Positions 14,794 through 23,143 of a stretch of 44,481 nucleotides of DNA are shown here, in pieces; the first letter of the stretch is position 1, and the number at the start of each line of letters is the position of its first letter. This DNA comes from a virus. The translations under genes and the position numbers were made by a program. Location of the stretch: positions 1-44,481 of the IMG/VR virus record IMGVR_UViG_3300044987_002232; one strand, given 5' to 3'. The notes under the pieces were generated by a model that did not search any database, was not told the DNA's origin, and saw only the letters and a list, made by a program, of their open reading frames with translations.

Positions 14794-16058
14794 TTTTCGG
14801 AGCGAAAACGATAGCGCAAGATATGACCGGCGCGGGTGCGTCGGTTGGAACGAACGTGGACGCCTCCGCCGCGTACCTACGGCGTCAGGGTCAACTGCAA
14901 GTAGCTCCAAACATTCACCATCGCCGCCAGTCCCGGCCTGACCAGTCGGGCAGGTTCCGCATCCACCTGGCTCTCCTGGCGGCGATGGTTCTATTCTCCG
15001 GTTGCATAACGCTCGACGACCTGCCGAGCGTCCCGACCGACACCAAGCCCACGCAGACAGTAAGCGCCGCAGTCCCCGGCCTCGTGGCACCCGGCGCACG
15101 GGTCCGGCCAGTCATAGCGGCTGGCAAGGACGGACGGCTCTACGTGGCCTCCGAGGGGCCGGGAATGGCTTCGCTCGCGCTCTACGTATTCGACGGCAAG
15201 AAGTGGACGGGGCAAACCATCGTCACGGCCAGCAAAGCCACGGCGCTGCGCTGCTACGTTCCGGACATCGAAGTCGGCGCGGACGGAACGTGCTGGGTGT
15301 CGTTCCGGTGGGGGAAGAAGGAAGGCGGCGTTCTCCACGGCCCCGGCATCTACATCCGTTCGCCGGACGGAACCGGGAAGCTCGTCTATCCGCACATCAC
15401 TACCGGAGCGGCGCGGATCGAGCCGGACGGACCTGGCATCGTTCTCATGTCGAAGAACGGCGCGTTCGGGCGCATCGACAAGAGCGGCACCGTGACGAGC
15501 GGCGGGATGATGAAAGCCGGGCTCGGAACTGGCGAAAAGTTCGACCTCGACACGGACGGGCAGACGTGGGCGGTCGCGATCAACGGATGCACGGCGCAGC
15601 CATCATCCATCACCATCGGAACGGCGTCTGGCGGGAAGCGCGTCACCAGCTTTGACCACGGCCTTTTCCCGAGCCTCGGCGACGATCTGAATTACACGTC
15701 GGTCCTGCTCCACAAAGATACCGCCTGGGCGGCTATGATCGAGTCCGGCAAGCTGCGACTCAACGCCTTGACAGGCACGGCGCTCCGCTGGCCCGCCACA
15801 GCCCCGGCGAGCCTCGGCGCGGGAACGATGGACCAGCGCTGTCCGCCGCGTCTCGTAGCCGCCAAGGCCGGTCCGGCAGTCATTTGGCGGCGCGGCCAGG
15901 AAATCGTCATGGTGGACATCGAGAAGGGGCTCAAGGGAGCTGCCCCCGTCCGGCTCGCGTCAGGAATCTACCCGTCAGCCGCGACCGGACCGGACGGGCG
16001 GGTCCACCTCGTCTACGTTGACGGCGCAGGGTTGCATTACAAGGAGGTCGCTCAGTGA
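14790..16058 (+). CDS. Putative beta-propeller lipoprotein
   Basis: A 422-residue protein from the ATG at 14790, which overlaps the preceding TGA. After about 58 residues comes a hydrophobic segment ending in a lipobox, LLAAMVLFSGC, so a lipoprotein is likely. The signal lies unusually far from the ATG, so an internal start may be the true one. The mature part has repeated blade-like segments with Asp-Gly turns (GKDGRLYVASEG, EVGADGTCWVSF, GPDGRVHLVYVDG), as in BNR/sialidase-type beta-propellers. Catalytic residues cannot be assigned. The context is fibre and exported proteins. Confidence 0.6.
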   Translation: MIFGAKTIAQDMTGAGASVGTNVDASAAYLRRQGQLQVAPNIHHRRQSRPDQSGRFRIHLALLAAMVLFSGCITLDDLPSVPTDTKPTQTVSAAVPGLVAPGARVRPVIAAGKDGRLYVASEGPGMASLALYVFDGKKWTGQTIVTASKATALRCYVPDIEVGADGTCWVSFRWGKKEGGVLHGPGIYIRSPDGTGKLVYPHITTGAARIEPDGPGIVLMSKNGAFGRIDKSGTVTSGGMMKAGLGTGEKFDLDTDGQTWAVAINGCTAQPSSITIGTASGGKRVTSFDHGLFPSLGDDLNYTSVLLHKDTAWAAMIESGKLRLNALTGTALRWPATAPASLGAGTMDQRCPPRLVAAKAGPAVIWRRGQEIVMVDIEKGLKGAAPVRLASGIYPSAATGPDGRVHLVYVDGAGLHYKEVAQ

Positions 16059-16633
16059 TCGCGATATCGTCCGCCCAGATCGGCAAGGAACTGTACAAGG
16101 CCATCCAGAAGGACCAGGCCAACCGCTACAACCTGCTCAAGGACTGGACGCTCCCCAAGCTGGCCATTGCCGTGCCGGACTACCACGGCGGACTGCTCAA
16201 GATCGTGGACGGCGTGATCACGGTCAAAGCCTACACCGGCGACGTGTGCAACGGCTGTTCGCTTTCGCCCGATGAAATCGGATCATGGAACATGGTCGTC
16301 GGGGCGCTGTTCCATGATCCGTGGTATTCCGAACTGGACGCCATAGCCGATGCGTGGAACTGGCCCGCCAAGGCCGTGCGGAAGTTGGGCGACGAGATAT
16401 TCGCCTGCATCCTCGTGGCTACCGGGACGCCCCGCTGGCTGGCCCGCGCCTACCTCACCGGACTGCGTGCCGGGGGCGGCATCGTCCATTTCCTCAGCAA
16501 GGCTTTCGGCAAGGCAATCATGCTCTCGATCATCGCCGGATGGGCGTGCGGATGCGGCTGCCAAATCCCGAACCACTTTGACGACCAACCCGTTACGCCC
16601 CCCACCTATGAGGACGCCAACGATGCTGAATAG
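16055..16633 (+). CDS. DUF1353-like protein, possibly lysis-associated
   Basis: A 192-residue protein starting as ATGA/GTGA-type overlap with the lipoprotein gene. The segment GALFHDPWYSELDAIADAW, then LGDEIFACILVATGTPRWLARAYLTGLRAGGG, has the AxxHD and (A/G)D..F..L...G spacing of DUF1353-like phage proteins, whose function is unknown. A hydrophobic Cys/Gly-rich stretch (about 160-182, ending GWACGCGCQ) could be membrane-associated. With the next gene it occupies a plausible lysis locus, but no muralytic motif is visible. Confidence 0.6.
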   Translation: MIAISSAQIGKELYKAIQKDQANRYNLLKDWTLPKLAIAVPDYHGGLLKIVDGVITVKAYTGDVCNGCSLSPDEIGSWNMVVGALFHDPWYSELDAIADAWNWPAKAVRKLGDEIFACILVATGTPRWLARAYLTGLRAGGGIVHFLSKAFGKAIMLSIIAGWACGCGCQIPNHFDDQPVTPPTYEDANDAE

Positions 16634-17045
16634 CGCCACCAAAGAGAAGATCGAGCGAACCCGCGAGTACCTGCTCGAAAGCGACCTGCCCGAGGACGCC
16701 AAGGACAACCTGCAATCGCTTCTAGACTTCTCCGCCGAAGCAGCGAACGGGTCTACCGACAAGATAAAGGACATGGCGCAGGCGCAGCTCCAAAGCGCCA
16801 TGTTCCACGTCAAAAACGCCGTCCGGACGCCGAACGTCATCAAGGATATCGTCGCACAGCACGCGGCCAACTGCCCCGGCAAGAAGATCGTCGCCGCGCC
16901 GCAGCCCGCTCTGACCGGCAAACTCGCCGCGCTCTACGCCTTCCGCTGGCCCATCTGCATTATCATCAGCGTGATCGTGCTGGCCGCGTTCCTGTCGGGA
17001 AACTTCCCGGCGCTGCTGTCACTCGCGGAAAAAGCTCTCAAGTAA
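16623..17045 (+). CDS. Helical protein with one C-terminal TM (holin candidate)
   Basis: A 140-residue protein, ATG at 16623 overlapping the preceding gene by 11 nt. A long charged helical region (about 5-60, KEKIERTREYLLESD) and an amphipathic middle are followed by one transmembrane segment (about 110-130, WPICIIISVIVLAAFLSG) and a short Lys-ending tail. It may be a single-TM holin or a virion membrane protein; nothing distinguishes these. No endolysin gene is adjacent. Confidence 0.55.
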   Translation: MLNSATKEKIERTREYLLESDLPEDAKDNLQSLLDFSAEAANGSTDKIKDMAQAQLQSAMFHVKNAVRTPNVIKDIVAQHAANCPGKKIVAAPQPALTGKLAALYAFRWPICIIISVIVLAAFLSGNFPALLSLAEKALK

Positions 17046-17076
17046 CCACAACAGACCGAAGAAAGGACCAAGGACC

Positions 17077-17496
17077 ATGACCAAGACCCGCAGCATCATC
17101 TCCCTCATCATCGTGGCGCTCGTGGCGCTCACGATCCCGCAGGCGCAGGCAGGCGGCCCGAACATCTACGCCAACGGCGACAACCTCGTCATCGCCGCAG
17201 GCGCGACAAACGCCTATCAGGACCTCGTCCTCGAAAACATCCAGGGCAAGCTGGAGTGGGGCGAAATCCTCGGCATCCGCGTCAGCTACAACCGGGCGCT
17301 GACCGCCGATGTCGCGGTTGTCTGCACGGACCTGGGCGGCTCGGCCACCATCGCCACCAACACCATGAGCGGCTCCGGCGTTTGGGCGTCTACGGCGCTG
17401 GCCTTCCCCGCCAGAAAAGTGCGGATCAAGGTCGGTATCGGAAACGGCACCGCGACGAACTCGCAGACCTTCACTTACGCGATTTTCGCCAAGTAA
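17077..17496 (+). CDS. Small exported beta-rich protein
   Basis: A 139-residue protein after GAAAGGACC. A clear signal peptide (MTKTRSIISLIIVALVALTIPQAQA-GG) precedes a mature domain of about 113 residues with alternating strands (NLVIAAGATNAYQDLVL, ADVAVVCTDLGGSATI, VRIKVGIGNGTATN). It is unrelated in motif to the neighbouring tail-tube genes. This is the fourth open frame with an export signal in the 13-17.5 kb interval. Function unknown. Confidence 0.65.
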   Translation: MTKTRSIISLIIVALVALTIPQAQAGGPNIYANGDNLVIAAGATNAYQDLVLENIQGKLEWGEILGIRVSYNRALTADVAVVCTDLGGSATIATNTMSGSGVWASTALAFPARKVRIKVGIGNGTATNSQTFTYAIFAK

Positions 17497-17509
17497 GGAA
17501 CCCTCGAAA

Positions 17510-18085
17510 ATGACGACACTGGACATCTTCAACAAGGCCCTCGCCGCGATAGGGCGCACCCGCTTCCTTTCGTCCACGGCTTCAACCTTCGTTGAAGGTG
17601 TCCATTGTCGCGCCGAGTGGGATGGCGCACGCCAGGCCGTGCTATCCGCCCACGAATGGGGTTGGCTGGCCGTCCAGCTTCCCATGTGCAACGGGAGTGA
17701 GTGCGTATGCGAGGCGACCGGACAGCCCGCCTACAACTACCCCAGGCCCCCGGACGCGCTGCGAATCGCCGCCGTCATGGACGCCGAAGGCGGGCGCGTG
17801 AAGTGGCAGGCCGTCAACGGCGTCATCCAGTCGCCCGTCGAGGCGGTCGCCATCCGCTACATCCCAGACAGCGACGACCCGACCGGCTGGCCGTCCGCCA
17901 TTGTTGACGCCGTTGTCTACGAACTCGCAGCCCGCATAGCCATCCCGCTCACCCGCGACGGCCAACTCGCCAAGGCGATGAAGCAGGGCTCACTGCTTTA
18001 CCTGGGAACCGCCGTTTCCCGCGACAGCTCCGAAGTCAAGTACGGCGGGGACACCGAAAACCGATACGCGAAGGCGAGGCGCTAA
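17510..18085 (+). CDS. Tail tubular protein A-like (T7 gp11-like), copy 1
   Basis: A 191-residue protein with the gp11-like signature MTTLDIFNKALAAIGRTR, then CRAEWDGARQAVLSAHEWGWL, the PPDALRI strand, VAIRYIPDSDDPTGWPSAIVDAVVYELAARIA and an amphipathic C-terminal helix. Proteins of this family form the dodecameric adaptor ring between portal and nozzle. It abuts a second copy at 18086. Confidence 0.82.
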   Translation: MTTLDIFNKALAAIGRTRFLSSTASTFVEGVHCRAEWDGARQAVLSAHEWGWLAVQLPMCNGSECVCEATGQPAYNYPRPPDALRIAAVMDAEGGRVKWQAVNGVIQSPVEAVAIRYIPDSDDPTGWPSAIVDAVVYELAARIAIPLTRDGQLAKAMKQGSLLYLGTAVSRDSSEVKYGGDTENRYAKARR

Positions 18086-18628
18086 ATGACCACGCTCGAT
18101 CTGTTCAACATGGCCCTCGGCATGATCGGCCACGACAAGACCATCAGCGCCCTGCCCTCCACCAGCACCGAGGCCATCCGCTGCAACACGTTCTATGAAG
18201 CCGCACGCCGCTCCGTGTTCGGGCTCTACAAATGGCAGTGGCTCGCCCAGGACGTGAGCCTAACCTCGTCCTCAAGATTCGGCACGGCTGGCCCCTACAT
18301 CCACGCCAAGCCGACCGGCACGCTCCGCGTTCTCGACGTGACCAACGCCGCTGGGCTCCCGCTGGCCTATGACGTGATCGGCGCGAGCATCCACACCGAC
18401 GCGGCCACCATCATCCTGCGCTACATCGCCGACAGCACGGACCCTGCGACATGGCCCCCGCTCATCGCCGACGCGGTGGCGTGCGAACTGGCCGCCCGAA
18501 TCGCCATTCCAATGACCAGCAATTTCAACCTTTCCAAGAGCCTGCGGGCTCAGTCGGCGGGCTACCTCAGCGAAGCCGCCGCGCAGTACGGAGCCGAGGA
18601 AGAGGACCAGCCGAAGCAGGAGGAATAG
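18086..18628 (+). CDS. Tail tubular protein A-like (T7 gp11-like), copy 2
   Basis: A 180-residue paralogue starting on the base after the previous stop. It shares the MTTLD(I/L)FN start, the FYEAARRSVFGLYKWQWLAQD helix, ILRYIADSTDPATWPPLIADAVACELAARIAIP and the C-terminal helix, but diverges elsewhere and ends in an acidic tail EEEDQPKQEE. Either one copy makes the adaptor ring and the other a specialised ring, or the ring is hetero-oligomeric. The duplication is old, judged from the low identity outside these motifs. Confidence 0.82.
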   Translation: MTTLDLFNMALGMIGHDKTISALPSTSTEAIRCNTFYEAARRSVFGLYKWQWLAQDVSLTSSSRFGTAGPYIHAKPTGTLRVLDVTNAAGLPLAYDVIGASIHTDAATIILRYIADSTDPATWPPLIADAVACELAARIAIPMTSNFNLSKSLRAQSAGYLSEAAAQYGAEEEDQPKQEE

Positions 18629-18631
18629 GGC

Positions 18632-21600
18632 ATGGCAGTCCGCATCATTCAGAACAATTTCGTCAGCGGCGAGCTCTCCCCCGAGCTGTGGGGACGGCAC
18701 GACCTCAAGCCTTACTTCTCCGGGGCCGCTGAAATCCGCAACTTCATCGCCCGCCGCACCGGGGGCCTGCGCAAGCGCCCCGGAACGAGCGTCATCTATG
18801 AGTTGAACGCCATCACGAATCAGGTTGGAAACCGTTTCTTCGCATTCCCCTACCTTTTCGACAGCAACAGCGGCGGCATCGTCTACCTTTACGCCACCGG
18901 AACCACCGGAGCCAGGTCGATCTATGCCGGGTTCATCACGGTATCCGGATCGAGCGTCGCCGCCGTCGCCCCGTCTCTTCTCGGCATCAGCGCCACCCTG
19001 AACATCGGATCCGAAGGGCTTCTCGCCAGCATCCGCGCCAAGCAGATCGGCGACACTCTGTTTTTCACGCGCAACCGCAAGGCCGCGTTCAAGTGTGCCA
19101 TCACCTATTCGCCCACCAACCCGGCAGCGAGCACCCTCTCGTTCTCGATGATGCAACCGACCACGAGCGTCACGGCCCCGGACAATCTCACAGTTGTGGC
19201 CCGCAATTTCAAGTACCGTGAGAAGGCCGGAACAGACCCGACCACCGGGGCGCAGCTATGGGACAATTATCCCTACATGGCCGCAACCAAGAAATATGCC
19301 CTCTACGGCGTCAAGAACGGCGTGTTCTCGGCCCCGAAGCTCGTCAACCAGGGGATTTACATGCCTTGGTCCGCAGGGGCCTACGTCGAATTGTCGTTTT
19401 ATCCGAGATGGGACCTGCACGACTCCTATGTCCTCGGAAAGCAGAACGGCACACAATACGGGATCATCGGCGAGTTCTACCCGAATTCTACGCAGACGGC
19501 CACGCCGCCGCTTGAGTTCGACCGGGCCGACCCGGAAGGCGCAGGCCCCGGCAACACGTTCCGCGAAACGGCCACCGAAGGCGGGATCGCCTACCAGGTC
19601 GCGCCGTGGACCGCAGGCACCGGTCCGACCGGCGTAACCGCCAAGCTCAAGGCAGACCCCAACGCCGTGACCGCCGACACCGTGGACGTGGAACTCAGCA
19701 AGTACGCGTCGATCTACTTGAGCACGTCCTACCTGCATCCGTCCGAAGTCCTACAGGCCAAAGGCGTCATCACGCCTCAGTACGTTTTCCCCGACGGGTT
19801 CGGAGGGGGCCGCGCTCGCGTGTGCATCGGCGGGACCGTCAGGGCCATCGACGGCCAAGCCGAGGTTGTCACGAGTTACGCCGGCATGGCGCTCGTCGTT
19901 ACCCCGTTCAACTACTCGGCGGACGGCGTGACGTTCTACCCCGAGCAGGAAGTCACGGTAGGAGCCGGAAACTATTTCGACGTGGCCTTGCCGCTCTACA
20001 ACGCGAGCACCGAGCCGACTGGAATCAAGAACACCTACGGCCCGACCGTGGAGGACCCCGAGGTCATCGCCGCAGACGGAGCCGTGAAGCACATCGGGTT
20101 CAAGATCGAGTACATTTTTCCCGACGAAACCGGCGACCACGACGCCCGCATGGATGAGTGCCTTGTCATCAACGGCGTCGCCTTCGATGAATCCGCCAGC
20201 GGCACGTTCGGCTTGGCGCTGGCCGAATGCACAGGCAGCGACTCGTTCGTCTACGCGCTCGACAACACCGCCCCGGAGGCCACCCCAGGCACGAGCGCCG
20301 ATTACCTGACCACCGCTATCACCTGCGCGTGGAACTCGTTCAGCGGAGCCGAGAGCACGGCCATCAGCACAACCGAGCGTTACGAGAGTTTCACCGAAAA
20401 CGAGTTGGTAACGGTTTCCAGCTCAAATGGAACTTTCCACACGAATAGCCTCATCGTCAGGGGGACCATTTACGTGACATGGCCCGGAGGCGCTCCCGCC
20501 GCACTGCAAATCTGGCCGGGGGCCATCATGCAGCACGCGGACGGCACGCCCGCCACCTCGCCGACCCTTGACGCCGCGACCTCGGTTGTACTCTCGCAGA
20601 AGAACACGAGCGGAGCATGGACTCAAATTGGATCATGGAACGTGCCGAAAAGCTACTACCTCGACCCGGTAACGCGTGACATAAACACGACTGTCGCAAA
20701 CCCGACGAACGAGTTCAAACTCTACTTCGCCGAACGCACCATCATTCGCGGGCTCGCGCTGGTCGGCTCCGGGGTGCAGCAGGTGTTCAAGGACGACAAC
20801 ATCGCCGCAGGGTCAATCACCGGCATCCAGACCCGGCTGCAGGTCGGCGACAGCGACATGTCGTGCCGCGTCATGGACATCTGGGAGCAGCGGCTCGTCA
20901 TGGCGTCCAGCACGTCTCTCCCGTTCACGCTATGGTTCAGCGTGGCCGGCGACCTCTACAACTTCTACACGAACCGCCCGCAGACGGACAGCGACGCGTT
21001 TAGTGCCACGATCCCGGCAACCAAGGCATCGAAGATTCTCCATATGGTTTCCGGGCGATGGCTGACTATCTTCACGGAGTCCGGAGAGTTCGTCTGTGAC
21101 TCGTCCGGCAGCGAGGGTTTTTCCTACCGCTCCATTTCGATCAAGCGTGTTTCCTCTGTCGGCATTCACCCCGACGTGGAGCCGGTCGCCACCGAGGACC
21201 GGATTGTGTTCGTCGCGCACGACGGGCGCAGCGTCTACGAAATGCGGTATGATATCTCGCAGGACAGCGTGATACCGATTGACCGCTCCATCCTGGCCTA
21301 CCACCTCACCGAGGGGGCAACCATCGTCAAGGCGGCATACCAGCGCTTTCCAGACTCCGTGGTTTGGTTTCTGCTCAGCGACGGGACGATGCTCTCCATG
21401 ACCTTCATGCCCGACCAGGACGTGATTGCCTGGGCGCGGCACACCATCGCGCAGCCCTCCGGATTCACCGGAACGCTCAAGCTCGTGGACATCTTCGCCA
21501 TCGGCTCAGTTTCCTCGGCAACCGGCGTCGAGACGACCAGCGATATCATCCTCCAATTCGAGGTGTTCAGCGGGACCACTCGTCAGACGAAAACCTACCT

Positions 21601-22009
21601 TGAGCGAATGCGCCCCAACATTTGCACGGACGCCCCGGCCAACGACGCCGCACGATGCTCCGATCATATCGGCATCCCGAACCCGCCCAACGTGTCCGCC
21701 AAGCTCGTGACGCTCCGCCCGGAGTCGCCAGACTTCAACACGCAGGGGCTCCCGAAGAACGTCCAGCACGTCACGATCCGGGTCCGCCGCACGCACACCT
21801 TGAGCGTGAAGCCAACCAGCGACAGCCTTGCCGCCATCAGCACGACACCGGGGGCCACCGGGGTCAGCAACACGACCTTATTCACCGGGGACATGAAGGT
21901 GACGCCGCGCGGCTACGTCAATGACGACGGCCAGCTCGAAATCACGTCCACCAACAACATGCCATGCGAACTGCTTTCCATGGTGTTCCGGACGGAGGTG
22001 CAGCAGTGA
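18632..22009 (+). CDS. Tail tubular protein B-like nozzle protein (T7 gp12-like)
   Basis: A 1125-residue protein opening with the family hallmark IQNNFVSGELSPELWGR, then GAAEIRNFIARRTGGLRKRPGT. A long strand-rich body follows, including ADSYNF-like tail segments (TLWFSVAGDLYNFYTN, SDAFSATIPATKASKILHM) and ISQDSVIPIDRSILAYHL. This is the hexameric nozzle that closes the short tail. It is longer than T7 gp12 (about 800 residues); the extra length lies in the middle (about 350-700), possibly a fibre-docking or receptor-facing insertion. Confidence 0.88.
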   Translation: MAVRIIQNNFVSGELSPELWGRHDLKPYFSGAAEIRNFIARRTGGLRKRPGTSVIYELNAITNQVGNRFFAFPYLFDSNSGGIVYLYATGTTGARSIYAGFITVSGSSVAAVAPSLLGISATLNIGSEGLLASIRAKQIGDTLFFTRNRKAAFKCAITYSPTNPAASTLSFSMMQPTTSVTAPDNLTVVARNFKYREKAGTDPTTGAQLWDNYPYMAATKKYALYGVKNGVFSAPKLVNQGIYMPWSAGAYVELSFYPRWDLHDSYVLGKQNGTQYGIIGEFYPNSTQTATPPLEFDRADPEGAGPGNTFRETATEGGIAYQVAPWTAGTGPTGVTAKLKADPNAVTADTVDVELSKYASIYLSTSYLHPSEVLQAKGVITPQYVFPDGFGGGRARVCIGGTVRAIDGQAEVVTSYAGMALVVTPFNYSADGVTFYPEQEVTVGAGNYFDVALPLYNASTEPTGIKNTYGPTVEDPEVIAADGAVKHIGFKIEYIFPDETGDHDARMDECLVINGVAFDESASGTFGLALAECTGSDSFVYALDNTAPEATPGTSADYLTTAITCAWNSFSGAESTAISTTERYESFTENELVTVSSSNGTFHTNSLIVRGTIYVTWPGGAPAALQIWPGAIMQHADGTPATSPTLDAATSVVLSQKNTSGAWTQIGSWNVPKSYYLDPVTRDINTTVANPTNEFKLYFAERTIIRGLALVGSGVQQVFKDDNIAAGSITGIQTRLQVGDSDMSCRVMDIWEQRLVMASSTSLPFTLWFSVAGDLYNFYTNRPQTDSDAFSATIPATKASKILHMVSGRWLTIFTESGEFVCDSSGSEGFSYRSISIKRVSSVGIHPDVEPVATEDRIVFVAHDGRSVYEMRYDISQDSVIPIDRSILAYHLTEGATIVKAAYQRFPDSVVWFLLSDGTMLSMTFMPDQDVIAWARHTIAQPSGFTGTLKLVDIFAIGSVSSATGVETTSDIILQFEVFSGTTRQTKTYLERMRPNICTDAPANDAARCSDHIGIPNPPNVSAKLVTLRPESPDFNTQGLPKNVQHVTIRVRRTHTLSVKPTSDSLAAISTTPGATGVSNTTLFTGDMKVTPRGYVNDDGQLEITSTNNMPCELLSMVFRTEVQQ

Positions 22010-22491
22010 AAACCGTGATCTTCCGCCATCCCACGCAGAAGGATCAGGACGAGCTCGCCCGCAACATGCGCCGTTCCGATGTCGAAGAGGTAGCGGTCAT
22101 GTCCAAACTCACTCCCCAGGACGTAGTATTCTTCTCCACCGCCATTAGCAAGGTCTGCTACGCCATGCGAATTCAGCACGGCCCCCTGCTCTGCATCTTC
22201 GGGGCCGCGCTGCCCGAGAACATGCCGGGTGAGGCGTCTATATGGGAGCTCGGCACGGACGCCATAGACAGGCACCCGGCGCTGTTCATGCGCCATTGTC
22301 GCGCCGCGCTTCGCCTCGTAATCGACGCCATGCCCGACATCGACACGTTCTTCAATTTCATCCCCGAATCAAATCAGCGATCAACGCGATGGCTTCAGAA
22401 GATCGGGGCGCGGTTCAACGCCACGACCATCACCCACAACGGGATACATATTCGCGGATTTGTAATCGACAGGGAGGTTCATCATGTGTAG
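22006..22491 (+). CDS. Internal virion protein A-like (T7 gp13-like)
   Basis: A 161-residue protein starting at GTG overlapping the nozzle TGA. MKTVIFRHPTQKDQDELARNMRRSDVEEV, ICFGAA-like LLCIFGAALP, IWELGTDAIDRHP and the final NGIHIRGFVI give the GNAT-like layout of phage DUF2833/internal core protein A. In T7 this protein is needed to load the internal core. Its order before the gp14-, gp15- and gp16-like genes supports the call. Confidence 0.68.
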   Translation: MKTVIFRHPTQKDQDELARNMRRSDVEEVAVMSKLTPQDVVFFSTAISKVCYAMRIQHGPLLCIFGAALPENMPGEASIWELGTDAIDRHPALFMRHCRAALRLVIDAMPDIDTFFNFIPESNQRSTRWLQKIGARFNATTITHNGIHIRGFVIDREVHHV

Positions 22492-23134
22492 CCCCGCCGC
22501 ATTCGTCGCAGGGTCCGGAGCCCTGTCCGCAGGCATGAACGTTTTCAGCGCCTACCAGCAATCAGCGCAGATGCGCCAGCAGGCCAGCCTTTACGACATC
22601 CAGGCCGGAATGCTCGACAACCAGGCCGGGGCCTACACCAAACAAGCCGGCATGGCCCGCGCCATGGGCGGCTATCAGGCCGGACTCAGCGTGACCCGCG
22701 CCGCGCAGGCGCAGATGCAGTCCGAATTGAATCAGGGCGAGGCCGCAGCGGACCGCCGCCAACTCGTCGGGACCGGAAAGACCGCCTTTGCCGCCAACGG
22801 CGTGCTGCTGGAAGGCCGCGAAGGCTCCGCGACTGCCATGTGGGAGCAGGACGAGGCCGCGAGCCTCGCATGGGAACAGGGCATGATTAAGAGCAACGCC
22901 GACAATGAGGTGTTCGGTCATCTTGCCGACGCCGAAATGTCACGCGCCCAGGGCCGGATGCAGGCCGCGTCATTCATGGCACAGGCCGGGGCGAGCAGGC
23001 TCAACGCCTCATCCTCGCTCATGCAGGCCCAGCTCACCCGCTACCAGGCCAAGAACGCCATTATCAACGGCTACGCCGGGGCCATCGGAGCCGGGGCGCA
23101 GACCATCGGACAGTATGCCGCCGTAACCGCGTAG
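22484..23134 (+). CDS. Internal virion protein B-like (T7 gp14-like)
   Basis: A 216-residue Ala/Gln-rich protein. The N-terminus MCSPAAFVAGSGALSAGMNVFSAYQQ is a short hydrophobic segment, followed by long helices with Gln/Ala heptads (MRQQASLYDIQAG, DNQAGAYTKQAG). The TGKTAFAANGVLLEGREGSA turn and the helical tail fit gp14-type ejection proteins that form the outer-membrane pore of the ejectosome. Same relative position and size as T7 gp14. Confidence 0.78.
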   Translation: MCSPAAFVAGSGALSAGMNVFSAYQQSAQMRQQASLYDIQAGMLDNQAGAYTKQAGMARAMGGYQAGLSVTRAAQAQMQSELNQGEAAADRRQLVGTGKTAFAANGVLLEGREGSATAMWEQDEAASLAWEQGMIKSNADNEVFGHLADAEMSRAQGRMQAASFMAQAGASRLNASSSLMQAQLTRYQAKNAIINGYAGAIGAGAQTIGQYAAVTA

Positions 23135-23143
23135 GAGATCGCC

